From NCBI RefSeq assembly GCF_015557435.1, contig NZ_JADNOH010000085.1, positions 1-64,000 of the forward strand: a stretch of DNA of 64,000 nucleotides, given 5' to 3'. Shown in pieces: positions 1 through 8,744 of the stretch (its first letter is position 1; each line of letters starts with the position of its first letter). The notes under the pieces are model-generated. The model did not search any database and had not been told where the DNA came from. It saw only the letters and a list, made by a program, of their open reading frames with translations. The position numbers and the translations under genes are program-made. The DNA is from Collinsella aerofaciens. Lineage in GTDB: Bacteria > Actinomycetota > Coriobacteriia > Coriobacteriales > Coriobacteriaceae.

Positions 1-6
1 AAAGAG

Positions 7-32
7 AAGAGGCGGGGCATGCCCCGCCTCTT
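7..32. terminator. Perfect palindrome, probable terminator stem
   Basis: A perfect inverted repeat with arms AAGAGGCGGGGCA/TGCCCCGCCTCTT begins just inside the window. It probably ends a gene lying to the left. There is no long T run on either side, so the direction is uncertain. Confidence 0.5.
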
Positions 33-218
33 ACACCACATCTCTGCGCGCTACCGTCGAAATGGCGATGAATGCACGATTTTGATCCAGCTGTTAGTCC
101 TTATAATGGACATATGTTGCGTAACTTAAGCAAATACTATCTTTTTATACGTTGTAAGCAAGGTAGCAGTACTCATTTTTGCCATTTTTTGGCCACGACC
201 TTTGTGACAGACGTGCTG

Positions 219-306
219 GCGGGTTCGAATCCCATGAAATAGGCCCAAACAAAAAACGGTCCCCTTTCGAGGACCGTTTCCAAATCAGTGGTGGGCGATG
301 AGGGAT
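219..306. repeat. tRNA-derived repeat unit, copy A
   Basis: This unit contains a T-arm-like motif (GGGTTCGAATCCC, 221-233), a hairpin with T tract for the minus strand (about 249-282), and a 25-bp copy (282-306) of the tRNA-Val 3' end and its flank. The same three parts recur in the same order about 186 bp downstream (406-492). It is not a complete tRNA. Confidence 0.6.
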
Positions 307-405
307 GTCCGCGTGCGGCTGGCGCCGCCCGCGCCCCGCTTCGTCGCTCCGCTCCTCGCGTGCTGCGCTGGAAAACGCTTCGCGTTTCCTCAGCTCCGCA
401 CCCTT

Positions 406-492
406 GCGGGTTCGAATCCCATGCGCTGAGCCCGAAAAAGAAAGGCCTCCAGTGATGGAGGCCTAACAAATCAGTGGTGGGCGATGAGGGAT
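406..492. repeat. tRNA-derived repeat unit, copy B (overlaps tRNA-Val 3' end)
   Basis: This is the second copy of the unit at 219-306. It has the same 18-nt T-arm-like motif at 406-423, a different terminator hairpin, and a 25-bp match at 468-492 that here forms the 3' end of the intact tRNA-Val. The segment between the copies (307-405) is unrelated and very GC-rich. Confidence 0.6.
435..464 (-). terminator. Intrinsic terminator of tRNA-Val
   Basis: Read on the minus strand, an 8-bp GC-rich stem (AGGCCTCC/GGAGGCCT) is followed by TTTCTTTTT, ten bases after the tRNA-Val CCA end. Confidence 0.8.
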
Positions 493-550
493 TCGAACCC
501 CCAGCCTTGTGCGTGTAAAGCACCTGCGCTAACCGTTGCGCCAATCGCCC
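475..550 (-). tRNA. tRNA-Val (anticodon UAC)
   Basis: The minus strand folds as a 76-nt tRNA. The acceptor stem is GGGCGAT/ATCGCCC, the D arm GCGC/GCGC, the anticodon loop TTTACAC (UAC) and the T arm GGGTTCGAATCCC. CCA is encoded. The outermost anticodon-stem pair is a G-A mismatch. A terminator follows directly. Confidence 0.93.
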
Positions 551-737
551 GTGCGGAGAGAGTATAGCAAAACAACCGCCTCATTCATCTCATATCCATT
601 AAAGGTAACCGGCACGTGTCACAGCGGAGCTGATTCAGTTGAGATTGCCTGAACATTCCGCCCCTCTTTACGCCCTCGGGTATACTCAAAAGCTACTGAT
701 TCGATTTGATGCCCAGCAACAGCAGAGGGGATAGTAT

Positions 738-2618
738 ATGTGCGGTTTTGTCGGTTTTGTCGGTGGGACGGATAACCAATCCGAGGTGCTCACCAAGATG
801 ATGGACCGCATCGTCCATCGTGGTCCCGACATGGGCGGTCAGTTTATCGACGGCCGCGTTGCCCTCGGCTTCCGCCGCCTGTCGATCCTCGACCTGACCG
901 AGGCTGGCGCCCAACCTATGGCCAACGAGGACGGTAGCGTCGTCATTGTCTTCAACGGCGAGATCTACAACTTCCAAGAACTCCGTTCCGAGCTCGAAGC
1001 CAAGGGCTACAAGTTCCATTGCGGCGCCGACACCGAGAGCCTCCTACACGGCTACGAGGAGTGGGGCGAGGCCGTTCTCGATCGCCTGCGCGGTATGTAC
1101 GCCTTCGTCATCTGGGACAAAAAGAAGAACAAGCTTTTTGGCGCCCGCGACATCTTTGGCATCAAGCCGCTTTACTACTATCCCATGGCCGATGCGGGCG
1201 ACGGCGCTCCGGGCGTGCTCTTTGGTTCTGAGATCAAGAGCTTCCTGGACTACCCGCACTTCCACAAGGCGGTCAACAAAAAGGCCCTGCGTCCGTACAT
1301 GACGCTGCAGTATTCGGCAACCGAGGAGACCTTCTTCGAGGGTGTCTACAAGCTGCCGCCGGCGCACTACTTTACCGTCGATATCCCGACCGGCAAGATG
1401 AACATCGAGCGCTACTGGGATTGCGATTACTCTGCCGTCGAGAAGCCGTTCGAAGAGTATGTCGATGAGCTGGACGAGGTCGTGCACGAGAGCGTCGAGG
1501 CCCATCGTATCGCCGACGTCAAGGTCGCGTCGTTCCTCTCCGGTGGCGTCGACTCCAGCTACATCGCCGCTTGCCTCATGCCCGACAAGACCTTCTCGGT
1601 AGGCTTCGATTACAAGAACTTCAACGAGACCAACTACGCCAAGGAGCTCTCTGACAAGCTCGGCGTCGAGAACGTCCGCAAGATGATCACCGCCGACGAG
1701 TTCTTTGGCGCGCTCGAGGACATTCAGTATCACATGGACGAGCCGCAGTCCAACCTGTCGTCCGTGCCGCTGTGGTTCCTGGCCGAGATGGCCCGCAAGG
1801 ACGTCACCGTCGTGCTTTCGGGCGAAGGCGCCGACGAGCTCTTTGGCGGCTACGCCTATTACGAGGACACGGTTCCGGTGCGCAAGTACAAAAAGATGGT
1901 GCCGCTGCCCATCCGTCGCGCGCTCGGTAACCTGGCGCTGCACATGCCGTACTTCAAGGGCCACAATTTCCTGGTCAAGGGTGCCGAGATCCCCGAGAAG
2001 TCGTTCCTAGGACAGGCCCTGGTATGGCCGGAGCGTGAGGTCGACGGCGTGCTCAAGCCCGAGTACAACACCGGCGACGGCGCCTTCGAGCTCGCCGCCC
2101 CCATCTACGCGCGCGTAAAGGGTCAGCCCGAGCTGGTCAAGAAGCAGTACCTGGACATGAACATGTGGCTCCCGGGCGACATTCTGCTCAAGGCCGACAA
2201 GATGTGCATGGCGCACTCGCTGGAGCTGCGCGTGCCCTTCCTGGACCGCAAAGTCATGGAGTTCGCCGAGCACATTCCCGACCGCTACCGCATCAACGAG
2301 AACGGCAACAAACAGGTACTCCGCCACGCTGCCAACAAGTCGCTGCCCGATGAGTGGGCCACCCGTCCCAAGGTGGGCTTCCCGGTGCCGATTGTCTACT
2401 GGCTGCGCGAGCAAAAGTGGTACGACTATGTCAAGGAGTACTTCACCGCGCCGTGGGCAAGCGAGTTCTTCGATACCGACGAGCTCATGCACCTGCTTGA
2501 TCTGCACTTTGCGGGCAAGGGCGATTTCCAGCGCAAGATCTATACGCCGCTCGTGTTCCTGGTGTGGTACAAGCGCTTCTTTATCGACGAGGACCAGCCC
2601 GCTGTTCAGGCTGCCTAG
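738..2618 (+). CDS. asnB: Asparagine synthase (glutamine-hydrolysing)
   Basis: AsnB makes asparagine from aspartate, glutamine and ATP in the cytoplasm. The class II glutaminase domain starts MCGFVGFVGG, so Cys2 becomes the N-terminal nucleophile after Met removal. The C-terminal synthetase domain has the pyrophosphatase loop SGGVDSS near residue 270. The length of 626 residues is normal for a bacterial AsnB. The start is fixed by AGAGGGG at 724-730 and by the need for Cys at position 2. It stands alone, followed by a terminator. Related amidotransferases that modify cell-wall precursors share this fold, so asparagine as product is a family inference. Confidence 0.93.
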   Translation: MCGFVGFVGGTDNQSEVLTKMMDRIVHRGPDMGGQFIDGRVALGFRRLSILDLTEAGAQPMANEDGSVVIVFNGEIYNFQELRSELEAKGYKFHCGADTESLLHGYEEWGEAVLDRLRGMYAFVIWDKKKNKLFGARDIFGIKPLYYYPMADAGDGAPGVLFGSEIKSFLDYPHFHKAVNKKALRPYMTLQYSATEETFFEGVYKLPPAHYFTVDIPTGKMNIERYWDCDYSAVEKPFEEYVDELDEVVHESVEAHRIADVKVASFLSGGVDSSYIAACLMPDKTFSVGFDYKNFNETNYAKELSDKLGVENVRKMITADEFFGALEDIQYHMDEPQSNLSSVPLWFLAEMARKDVTVVLSGEGADELFGGYAYYEDTVPVRKYKKMVPLPIRRALGNLALHMPYFKGHNFLVKGAEIPEKSFLGQALVWPEREVDGVLKPEYNTGDGAFELAAPIYARVKGQPELVKKQYLDMNMWLPGDILLKADKMCMAHSLELRVPFLDRKVMEFAEHIPDRYRINENGNKQVLRHAANKSLPDEWATRPKVGFPVPIVYWLREQKWYDYVKEYFTAPWASEFFDTDELMHLLDLHFAGKGDFQRKIYTPLVFLVWYKRFFIDEDQPAVQAA

Positions 2619-2644
2619 CCTCGGCTTACGAACGCCTGCGCGTA

Positions 2645-2668
2645 ACGGCTCCTCCGGGAGCCGTTTTT
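2645..2668 (+). terminator. Intrinsic terminator after asnB
   Basis: The stem ACGGCTCC/GGAGCCGT with a short loop is followed by TTTTTG. Confidence 0.8.
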
Positions 2669-2730
2669 GCGTGGGTGCGTTTCAGTTACTATAAAAACCG
2701 TCCCTGCCAAATGGCTGAGAAAGGCGAAAG

Positions 2731-4293
2731 ATGCACCATTCGGATTCCGCGACCGTGACCACGGTCGATACGCTTGCCAAGCTTCTCGATGTGTGCGGCG
2801 AGCTGCGCGCATCAGAGCAGGTTGACGAGCGTGCCGTGACCGGCTGCTCGTTTGATTCGCGCGCGGTCTCGGCAGGTGACGTGTTCTTTTGCAAAGGCGC
2901 TGCCTTTAAGCCCGCGTTTTTGAGCATGGCGCTCGATGCGGGCGCCGTCGCATTTGTGTGCGAAGAGTCGCTGGTCGAGTCTCTGGAGCCGCTGGCGCAG
3001 GAGAGCGGTGCTGCGATGCTGGTTGTTGATAGCGTTCGCACAGCCATGGCCCTGTTGCCGCCGGAGGTCTACGACCGTCCCGACCACGACGTCAAGATCG
3101 TGGGCATCACCGGTACCAAGGGAAAGACCACGGCCGCTTTTATGCTTCAGTCCATCATCAAGGCAGCGGGCGAGTCCTGCGGCATGATCGGCTCGGTGAG
3201 TACCGACGATGGTATCGAGTGCTACGAGAGCACCAATACCACGCCAGAGGCCCCCGAGGTCTGGCGCCATATCGCCAACTGCCGTGAGTCCGGTCGCCAG
3301 TCCATGGTCATGGAGGTCTCGAGCCAGGCGCTCAAGTACCAACGCGTCGAGAATCTGCCGTTTGACGTGGCGTGCTTCCTCAACATCGGGCGTGACCACA
3401 TCTCGCCGATCGAACACCCCACGTTTGAGGATTATTTTGAGAGCAAACTCAGGATCTTTGACCAGGCAAAGACCGCCGTGGTGAATCTGGGCACCGAAGA
3501 GGTTGACCGTGTGCTGGAGGCAGCGTCGACGGCCGAGCGCTTGGTGACCGTTGGCGTCGAGCATCCCGAGGCAAGCCTGTGGGCAAGCGATGTCCGCGTG
3601 GTCGGCTTTAACATCGAGTTTAACCTGCATGGCCTGTGTGCCGACGAGTCCGAGGCGGGGGAGAAGATCCTGCTGGGTATCGCGGGAGACTTTAACGTGG
3701 AGAACGCGCTGGTCGCTATCGCCGCTGCGCACGAGATCGGCATCGGTATCGATGCCATCAAGAAGGGCCTCTCCAAGCTTCGTGTGCCGGGCCGCATGGA
3801 GGTCGTGGAGTCGAAGGACGGCCGCGTGATCTGCGTCGTTGACTATGCGCACAACCAGCTTTCGTTCCGATCGCTTTTCTCGTCGGTTAAACGTGCGTTT
3901 CCCGCCAGCCCCGTCATTGCAGTGTTTGGCGCTGCCGGCGGCAAGGCGCAGGAGCGCCGCGAGCAGCTTCCGCGCGAGGCCGCACCATATTCCGACCTGA
4001 TGATCTTTGCCAACGAGGACCCGGCTCACGAGGACCCGATGAAGGTCTGTCGCGAGCTTGCCGAGCATGTTCCCGACGATACGCCGAACAAGATTATCCT
4101 CGATCGCGAAGCCGCTGTGCATGCGGCGTTCAAGGCGGCGCGCGAGGAGTACGTTAACCCCGATGCTCCCACCATTGTCTTGCTGCTGGCAAAGGGTGAC
4201 GAGGAGCTCATGCACGTGGGTGACGAGTTCGTGCCCATCGAGAGCGACCTTTCGTTGGCCAATCGCCTGATCGATGTTACCCAGTTTGACTAA
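2731..4293 (+). CDS. murE: UDP-MurNAc-tripeptide synthetase (MurE)
   Basis: MurE adds the third stem amino acid to UDP-MurNAc-L-Ala-D-Glu using ATP in the cytoplasm. It has the Mur ligase ATP loop GTKGKTT near residues 128-134, the central and C-terminal ligase domains, and a typical length of 520 residues. The segment that reads DNPR in diaminopimelate-adding enzymes reads NEDPAHEDP here. It lacks that arginine and resembles the DNPA type of lysine-adding enzymes. The substrate is therefore probably a monoamine diamino acid such as Lys or Orn (inference). It lies 112 bp after asnB and is followed by a HAD phosphatase and murI. Confidence 0.93.
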   Translation: MHHSDSATVTTVDTLAKLLDVCGELRASEQVDERAVTGCSFDSRAVSAGDVFFCKGAAFKPAFLSMALDAGAVAFVCEESLVESLEPLAQESGAAMLVVDSVRTAMALLPPEVYDRPDHDVKIVGITGTKGKTTAAFMLQSIIKAAGESCGMIGSVSTDDGIECYESTNTTPEAPEVWRHIANCRESGRQSMVMEVSSQALKYQRVENLPFDVACFLNIGRDHISPIEHPTFEDYFESKLRIFDQAKTAVVNLGTEEVDRVLEAASTAERLVTVGVEHPEASLWASDVRVVGFNIEFNLHGLCADESEAGEKILLGIAGDFNVENALVAIAAAHEIGIGIDAIKKGLSKLRVPGRMEVVESKDGRVICVVDYAHNQLSFRSLFSSVKRAFPASPVIAVFGAAGGKAQERREQLPREAAPYSDLMIFANEDPAHEDPMKVCRELAEHVPDDTPNKIILDREAAVHAAFKAAREEYVNPDAPTIVLLLAKGDEELMHVGDEFVPIESDLSLANRLIDVTQFD

Positions 4294-4400
4294 TGAACTA
4301 TGATGGCGGCGGCGCCCTGAGTGCGCTGTCGCCATAAGCGTGTTCCCTCAATCAAAACATGCCGTCCAAGTCCAAACCCTTCTACGTAAACGGAGTAACC

Positions 4401-5312
4401 ATGTCCCACAACACCCTGCCGACCGTTGCCGAGCTTTCGGGCGAGATGCGCGAGCGCTTGGCCAAGGTCAAGTACGTCTTTACCGACCTGGATGCCACGA
4501 TGCTCGCGCCCGGCTCGTGCGTGCTGCGCGACAATGACGGCAACCCCTCGACCAAACTCGTCGAGGCCGTCGTGGCACTCGCTCGCGCTGGTATTCAGGT
4601 GGTTCCCACCTCGGGCCGCAACCGTACCATGATCCACGAGGACGCGCGCGTGCTCGGCCTCAACTCTTACATTGGTGAGATGGGCGGCCTGGTCATGTAC
4701 GACCTCAAAGCCAACGATTGGGAGTATCTGACTGGCGACATGCCTTACGACCCCGTCTGCGGCCTTACTCCGCACCAGGTGATCGAGCAGACCGGCGTGT
4801 GCGAGAAGATCCTCGCCCGCTGGCCGCACAAGATCGAGTATCACAACGACATGTCGACCGGCTACAAGTACCGCGAGGTCACCGTCGGCATGCGCGGCGA
4901 CATCCCCGATGACGAGGCGCAGGCCATCCTCGACGAGGCCGGCTGCGGCCTGGTGTGGGCCTGTAACGGTCACCTGACGCATCTGTCCAAGCCGACGACG
5001 CTCGAGCTCGATCGCGTCGAGGACGGTCGCGCGTTCAACATCAACCCCGCGGGTCTCAACAAAGGCGTCGCCATTGCGCGCTTCTGCGAGCACCTGGGGA
5101 TCGAGCGCGAGGAGACGCTCGCGCTCGGCGACTCCGAGTCCGACTTCTACATGGCCGATCACGTGGGCACGTTCTGCCTGGTCGAGAATGGCCTGACGAG
5201 CGCCGGCGCGCCCGAGTTCCTGGCTGCTTGCGAGAACGCTTTCGTTACGCGCGGCAAAATTGTCGACGGTTGGGCGGCGACGGCAGAGTTGCTGGTCGCG
5301 GCGCGTTCGTAG
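4401..5312 (+). CDS. HAD-superfamily (Cof-type, IIB) phosphatase
   Basis: This is a soluble 303-residue HAD hydrolase. Motif I is FTDLDAT with nucleophile Asp29 and Asp31. The C-terminal motif IV is ALGDSESDFYMAD, followed by LVENG, as in Cof/SPP-like enzymes that dephosphorylate sugar phosphates or similar metabolites. Motif I has Ala where DxDGT enzymes have Gly, a tolerated change. I chose the ATG at 4401 because CGGAG precedes it by five bases; an upstream in-frame ATG at 4359 has no ribosome site. It sits between murE and murI, so a cell-wall precursor substrate is possible but unproven. Confidence 0.85.
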   Translation: MSHNTLPTVAELSGEMRERLAKVKYVFTDLDATMLAPGSCVLRDNDGNPSTKLVEAVVALARAGIQVVPTSGRNRTMIHEDARVLGLNSYIGEMGGLVMYDLKANDWEYLTGDMPYDPVCGLTPHQVIEQTGVCEKILARWPHKIEYHNDMSTGYKYREVTVGMRGDIPDDEAQAILDEAGCGLVWACNGHLTHLSKPTTLELDRVEDGRAFNINPAGLNKGVAIARFCEHLGIEREETLALGDSESDFYMADHVGTFCLVENGLTSAGAPEFLAACENAFVTRGKIVDGWAATAELLVAARS

Positions 5313-5363
5313 CGCGGCGTCGCCGCACTTGGACATGTCTTTTCGAGAGAGACTGGTGAGGTA

Positions 5364-6248
5364 ATGTCCGATATCGAGAATCCGGCAGGCGACACGCGCC
5401 CGATTGGCGTGTTCGATTCTGGTTTGGGCGGTCTGACGGTTGCGCGCGCCATCGCGACGGCGCTGCCGCATGAGTCCGTCTACTACTTCGGCGACACCAA
5501 ACGCTGCCCCTACGGCACGCGCACCGAGGATGAGGTGCGCTCGTTTGCGTTGCAGGCGGGCCGTTGGCTGTCGAAGCACGACGTCAAGATTATGGTCATC
5601 GCCTGCAACACGGCGACAGCTGCGGCCTTGCGTCTGGCCCAGCAGGTGCTCGACGTTCCCGTGATCGGCGTGATCGCGCCGGGTGCCCGTGCGGCAATCA
5701 ACAGCACCCGCACGCGTCGCGTAGGCGTGCTCGCCACCAACCTCACCATTCGCTCGGGCGCTTACACGCGCGCCATTCAGGACCTAGATGCCGGCGTCGA
5801 CGTATACGGCTGCCCCGCCTCGAGCTTTGTCGAGGTTGTCGAACACGAGCTCGCCTCGGGTGCGCATCTGCAAGAGCAGTGGCTTGAGAACGAGGACATC
5901 TTCGATACGCCTGCCGTGCGTGCGCTGGTGGGTGCCACGGTTGAGCCACTGCGCGACCACGGTATCGATACCGTGGTGCTCGGCTGTACGCATTTTCCGC
6001 TGTTGGTGGGACCTATCCGCCATGCGCTGGGGCCTGGGGTACGCGTCGTGAGTTCCGCCGAGGAGACCACGCGCGAGCTGACCGATATCCTCACGCGCCG
6101 CGAGCAGCTGGCGGGCGTCGCCGCCGAGCCGCAGCATCGTTTTGCCACGACGGCCGATAACATTGCCGAGTTTGCGGTGGCGGGCAGCTTTATCTTTGGT
6201 CAGCCGCTCAAGAGCATTGAGCATATCGATATCGATGAGCTGAAATAG
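5364..6248 (+). CDS. murI: Glutamate racemase
   Basis: MurI converts L-Glu to D-Glu for peptidoglycan. All Asp/Glu racemase signatures are present: GVFDSGLGG (Asp18, Ser19), ACNTATA with catalytic Cys81, and LGCTHFP with the second catalytic Cys208 and His210. The length of 294 residues is usual. GTGAGGT ends two bases before the ATG. It lies 51 bp after the HAD gene and 54 bp before rph, so murE to dtd may be one transcript. Confidence 0.95.
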   Translation: MSDIENPAGDTRPIGVFDSGLGGLTVARAIATALPHESVYYFGDTKRCPYGTRTEDEVRSFALQAGRWLSKHDVKIMVIACNTATAAALRLAQQVLDVPVIGVIAPGARAAINSTRTRRVGVLATNLTIRSGAYTRAIQDLDAGVDVYGCPASSFVEVVEHELASGAHLQEQWLENEDIFDTPAVRALVGATVEPLRDHGIDTVVLGCTHFPLLVGPIRHALGPGVRVVSSAEETTRELTDILTRREQLAGVAAEPQHRFATTADNIAEFAVAGSFIFGQPLKSIEHIDIDELK

Positions 6249-6302
6249 ATGTAAGGCCGCCGTCAGAGCCTTCGCCACACCTTTTGCCGAAAGGATTTTT
6301 CT

Positions 6303-7028
6303 ATGGAGTACATGCAGGTCAACCGCGCCAACGGTCGCGCCGCCAACGAGTTGCGCCCCGTTAAGCTCACCCGTGGCGTCATGAAGCACGCCCACGGCTC
6401 GTGTTTTGCCGAGTTCGGTGACACGCGCGTGTTGTGCGCCGCCACCATCGAGGAGGGTGTGCCGGGTTGGCGAAAGGGAGCTAAGGCCGGCTGGGTGACC
6501 GCGGAATACGCCATGCTGCCGGCGTCGACCGGCAAGCGCTGCAAGCGCGAGCACGCCAACCGCAAGGGTCGCTCCATGGAGATCGAGCGCCTCATTGGCC
6601 GCAGCCTGCGTACCGTCGTCAACATGAAGGCGCTCGGCGAGTACACCGTCACCGTCGACTGCGATGTGATTCAGGCCGATGGCGGCACGCGTACAGCGAG
6701 CATCACCGGCGCCTGGGTGGCGCTGCACGACGCCCTCGCCATGTGGGTCGAGGCGGGCAAGATCGAGCGCATCCCGCTTACCGGCCAGGTGGCTGCAATC
6801 TCCATGGGCGTTGTCGACGGCAATACGCTGCTTGACCTCGATTATTCCGAGGACAGCCATGCCGAAGTCGACATGAACCTCGTCGCCACCGACACCGGTG
6901 AGATGATCGAGCTCCAGGGCACTGGCGAGCAGGCGCCCTTTGACCGTAAGCGCCTCAACGCCCTGCTCGACTTGGGCGACAAAGGCATCGCCGAGCTCAT
7001 CGAGCTTCAGCGCCAAGCCATCGCCTAA
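6303..7028 (+). CDS. rph: Ribonuclease PH
   Basis: This is a phosphorolytic 3'-5' exoribonuclease that trims tRNA 3' ends and normally forms a hexamer. The 241-residue product covers a single RNase PH domain, with the family segments VTAEYAMLP, CDVIQADGGTRTASITGA and DLDYSEDSHAEVDMN. The start at 6303 has GAAAGGA upstream. The neighbouring downstream ITPase gene is a very common partner of rph in bacteria. Confidence 0.95.
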   Translation: MEYMQVNRANGRAANELRPVKLTRGVMKHAHGSCFAEFGDTRVLCAATIEEGVPGWRKGAKAGWVTAEYAMLPASTGKRCKREHANRKGRSMEIERLIGRSLRTVVNMKALGEYTVTVDCDVIQADGGTRTASITGAWVALHDALAMWVEAGKIERIPLTGQVAAISMGVVDGNTLLDLDYSEDSHAEVDMNLVATDTGEMIELQGTGEQAPFDRKRLNALLDLGDKGIAELIELQRQAIA

Positions 7029-7065
7029 CCTGCCAAAAAGGGACAGGTTTATTTGGCAGGTTTTA
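7029..7065. repeat. Hairpin repeat with GGGACAGG loop
   Basis: The arms CCTGCCAAA/TTTGGCAGG enclose a loop containing GGGACAGGTTT, and TTTTA follows. The same loop recurs at 40935, 43816 and 44880 with other arms. A copy with the same arms lies at 44936-44975 in inverse orientation. It may also terminate rph. Confidence 0.7.
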
Positions 7066-7170
7066 TCTGGGAAAACGTCGAAGTATAAGACTGCCGTTGA
7101 TTGAGAGGGGAGAGGCGGAGGCCCTCGTCGCCCTCGGCGCGGCATTGCTATAGAGACAAGGAGACCACTC

Positions 7171-7812
7171 ATGGCACTTGAGAAGATCGACATCGACACC
7201 CTCGACCCGGCGGCGACCATCGTCGTGGCAACCGGAAACGCTCATAAGCTCACCGAGATCGAGGCCATTTTGGGCAAGGTCATGCCCGAGGTGCGCTTTG
7301 TGGCGCTCGGCCAGCTGGGCGATTTTGAGGACCCCGAGGAAAACGGCACGACGTTTTTGGAGAACGCCATCATCAAGGCGCAGGCTGCGGTCGAGGAGAC
7401 GGGCCTTATGGCCATTGCCGACGATTCTGGCTTGGTCGTTGATGCCCTGGACGGCGAGCCGGGCGTGTATAGCGCGCGCTATGCGGGCGTGCATGGCGAC
7501 GATGCCGCCAACAACGCCAAGCTGCTCGTTAACCTGGAAGGCGTGGCCGACGAGGATCGCACCGCGCGCTTTATGAGCGTCGTTGCGCTCATCGACACGG
7601 ACGGTTTGGTCACCTATGCTGAGGGCGCCTGCGAGGGCGCTATCGCACACGAGGGCCGCGGCGATCACGGCTTTGGCTACGACCCGCTGTTCCTGCCGGT
7701 CGACACGCCGGGCAAGACCATGGCCGAGCTGACGGCGGACGAGAAGAACGCCATCAGTCATCGATTCCATGCGCTCGAGCACCTATCCGCCAAACTGACG
7801 GGCGAGGAGTAG
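7171..7812 (+). CDS. rdgB: XTP/dITP diphosphatase (RdgB/HAM1 family)
   Basis: RdgB hydrolyses non-canonical purine triphosphates (ITP, dITP, XTP) to monophosphates and so cleans the nucleotide pool. It has the family motifs VVATGNAHKLTEI at the N-terminus, DDSGL, FGYDPLF and SHRFHAL. The length of 213 residues is slightly long. The start is supported by AAGGAG about ten bases upstream. Its stop lies three bases before the dtd start, so the two genes are co-transcribed. Confidence 0.93.
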   Translation: MALEKIDIDTLDPAATIVVATGNAHKLTEIEAILGKVMPEVRFVALGQLGDFEDPEENGTTFLENAIIKAQAAVEETGLMAIADDSGLVVDALDGEPGVYSARYAGVHGDDAANNAKLLVNLEGVADEDRTARFMSVVALIDTDGLVTYAEGACEGAIAHEGRGDHGFGYDPLFLPVDTPGKTMAELTADEKNAISHRFHALEHLSAKLTGEE

Positions 7813-7815
7813 GCC

Positions 7816-8262
7816 GTGCGCGCGGTGGTGCAGCGCGTGCTCAACGCCGGCGTGACGGTCGACGGCAAGTGCGTGGGCAAAATTGGGCGCGGCTATCTGG
7901 TCCTGCTGGGCGTGGGCCATGGCGATACGCGTGCCGAGGCCGACAAGCTGTGGGGCAAGCTCCGCGGGCTGCGTATCAACGAGGACGAGAACGGCAAGAC
8001 CAATCTGGCGCTTGCCGATGTCGACGGCGAGATGCTCGTGGTGTCGCAGTTCACGCTGTTCGCTGACTGCCGCCACGGTCGCCGTCCGTCGTTTACCGAT
8101 GCAGGCGCGCCCGATGTTGCCAACGAGCTCTACGAGTACTTCCTGACGCTCGTTCGTCAAGATGTCGAACACGTGGCGCACGGCATCTTTGGCGCCGATA
8201 TGAAAGTCGACTTGGTCAACGACGGTCCGTTCACCATCGTTTTGGACACGGACAACCTTTAG
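7816..8262 (+). CDS. dtd: D-aminoacyl-tRNA deacylase
   Basis: Dtd removes D-amino acids (and Gly from tRNA-Ala) mischarged to tRNA. The product has 148 residues, the usual length, with active-site motifs SQFTL and GPFTIVLDT. The start is GTG at 7816. GAGGAG inside the end of rdgB serves as ribosome site, and MRAVVQRV is the standard N-terminus of the family. A hairpin follows the stop immediately. Confidence 0.94.
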   Translation: MRAVVQRVLNAGVTVDGKCVGKIGRGYLVLLGVGHGDTRAEADKLWGKLRGLRINEDENGKTNLALADVDGEMLVVSQFTLFADCRHGRRPSFTDAGAPDVANELYEYFLTLVRQDVEHVAHGIFGADMKVDLVNDGPFTIVLDTDNL

Positions 8263-8290
8263 GTTACGCGGTTTTACCAAACCGCGTAAC
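8263..8290. repeat. Hairpin repeat after dtd
   Basis: A perfect 11-bp inverted repeat, GTTACGCGGTT/AACCGCGTAAC, with a short TTACCA-type loop. The same arms recur after lysS at 12780-12806. Without a T run it is not a standard terminator. Confidence 0.7.
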
Positions 8291-8316
8291 AACTGGTCAT
8301 GCGAGGTTGTCGTCTG

Positions 8317-8348
8317 GTACGTATTTGGGATGGGGCTTTTTTAGCTAC
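8317..8348. repeat. Repeat with TTTAGCTAC arm
   Basis: This 32-bp stretch matches the hairpin at 58749-58781 in its right half (GGGGCTTTTTTAGCTAC) but has a degenerate left arm. Another partial copy lies inverted at 29703-29725. Confidence 0.55.
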
Positions 8349-8378
8349 TTGCGTATGGCGGCAGCAGGGTGCTATAGT
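8349..8378 (+). promoter_or_regulatory. Probable sigma-70-type promoter of veg-ispE
   Basis: TTGCGT at 8349-8354 and TATAGT at 8373-8378 are separated by 18 bp. A small GGGG/CCCC hairpin with TTTTT (8399-8417) lies in the leader and could attenuate transcription. Confidence 0.6.
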
Positions 8379-8445
8379 ATTAGAGTTTTGTCTATCTTAG
8401 GGGTATTATCCCCTTTTTGAATTGCACCTTCTGGAGGCCCTGTTC

Positions 8446-8742
8446 ATGGAAGAGATGGAAGTCAATCACGTCGACGACATCCACGAGAAGCTGACCGATA
8501 TGGTGGGCGATCGCGTTAAGGTGAAGGCCAACATGGGCCGCACCCGCGTCGTCGAGCGCATGGGCACCATCAAGAGCGTCCATCCGGCAGTCTTTATCGT
8601 CGAGGTCGACGAGCGCCGTGGCCGCAAGTCGCGTCAGTCCTACCAGTATATTGATGTTCTCACCGGCCAGGTCGAGCTGTTCGACCCCGAGAGCGGCGAG
8701 CACATTTTTACCCCGCTCGGCAATCAGCTCGAGGAGCACTAG
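8446..8742 (+). CDS. veg: Veg family protein
   Basis: This small 98-residue protein matches the Veg family (formerly DUF1021), known in Bacillus to stimulate biofilm formation. The recognisable segments are GDRVKVKANMGR and an IVEVDE beta strand. In Bacillus veg also lies just upstream of ispE, and here ispE starts two bases after the stop. The ATG at 8446 is chosen because CTGGAGG precedes it by eight bases; an ATG at 8422 would place that site inside the gene. Its biochemical role is unknown. Confidence 0.87.
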   Translation: MEEMEVNHVDDIHEKLTDMVGDRVKVKANMGRTRVVERMGTIKSVHPAVFIVEVDERRGRKSRQSYQYIDVLTGQVELFDPESGEHIFTPLGNQLEEH

Positions 8743-8744
8743 CG

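Noticed and set aside
173-544. Minus-strand frame of 123 codons across the tRNA-Val region
   Set aside because: It runs through the tRNA gene, its terminator and tRNA-like repeats; peptides such as WDSNPQG are typical false translations of T arms.
4290-5579. 429-codon minus-strand frame opposite the HAD gene
   Set aside because: It is the antisense shadow of a confidently identified phosphatase gene with normal codon use.
8399-8417. Riboswitch or T-box in the veg leader
   Set aside because: Only a 4-bp GGGG/CCCC hairpin with TTTTT is present; the leader is too short and lacks any known aptamer motif.
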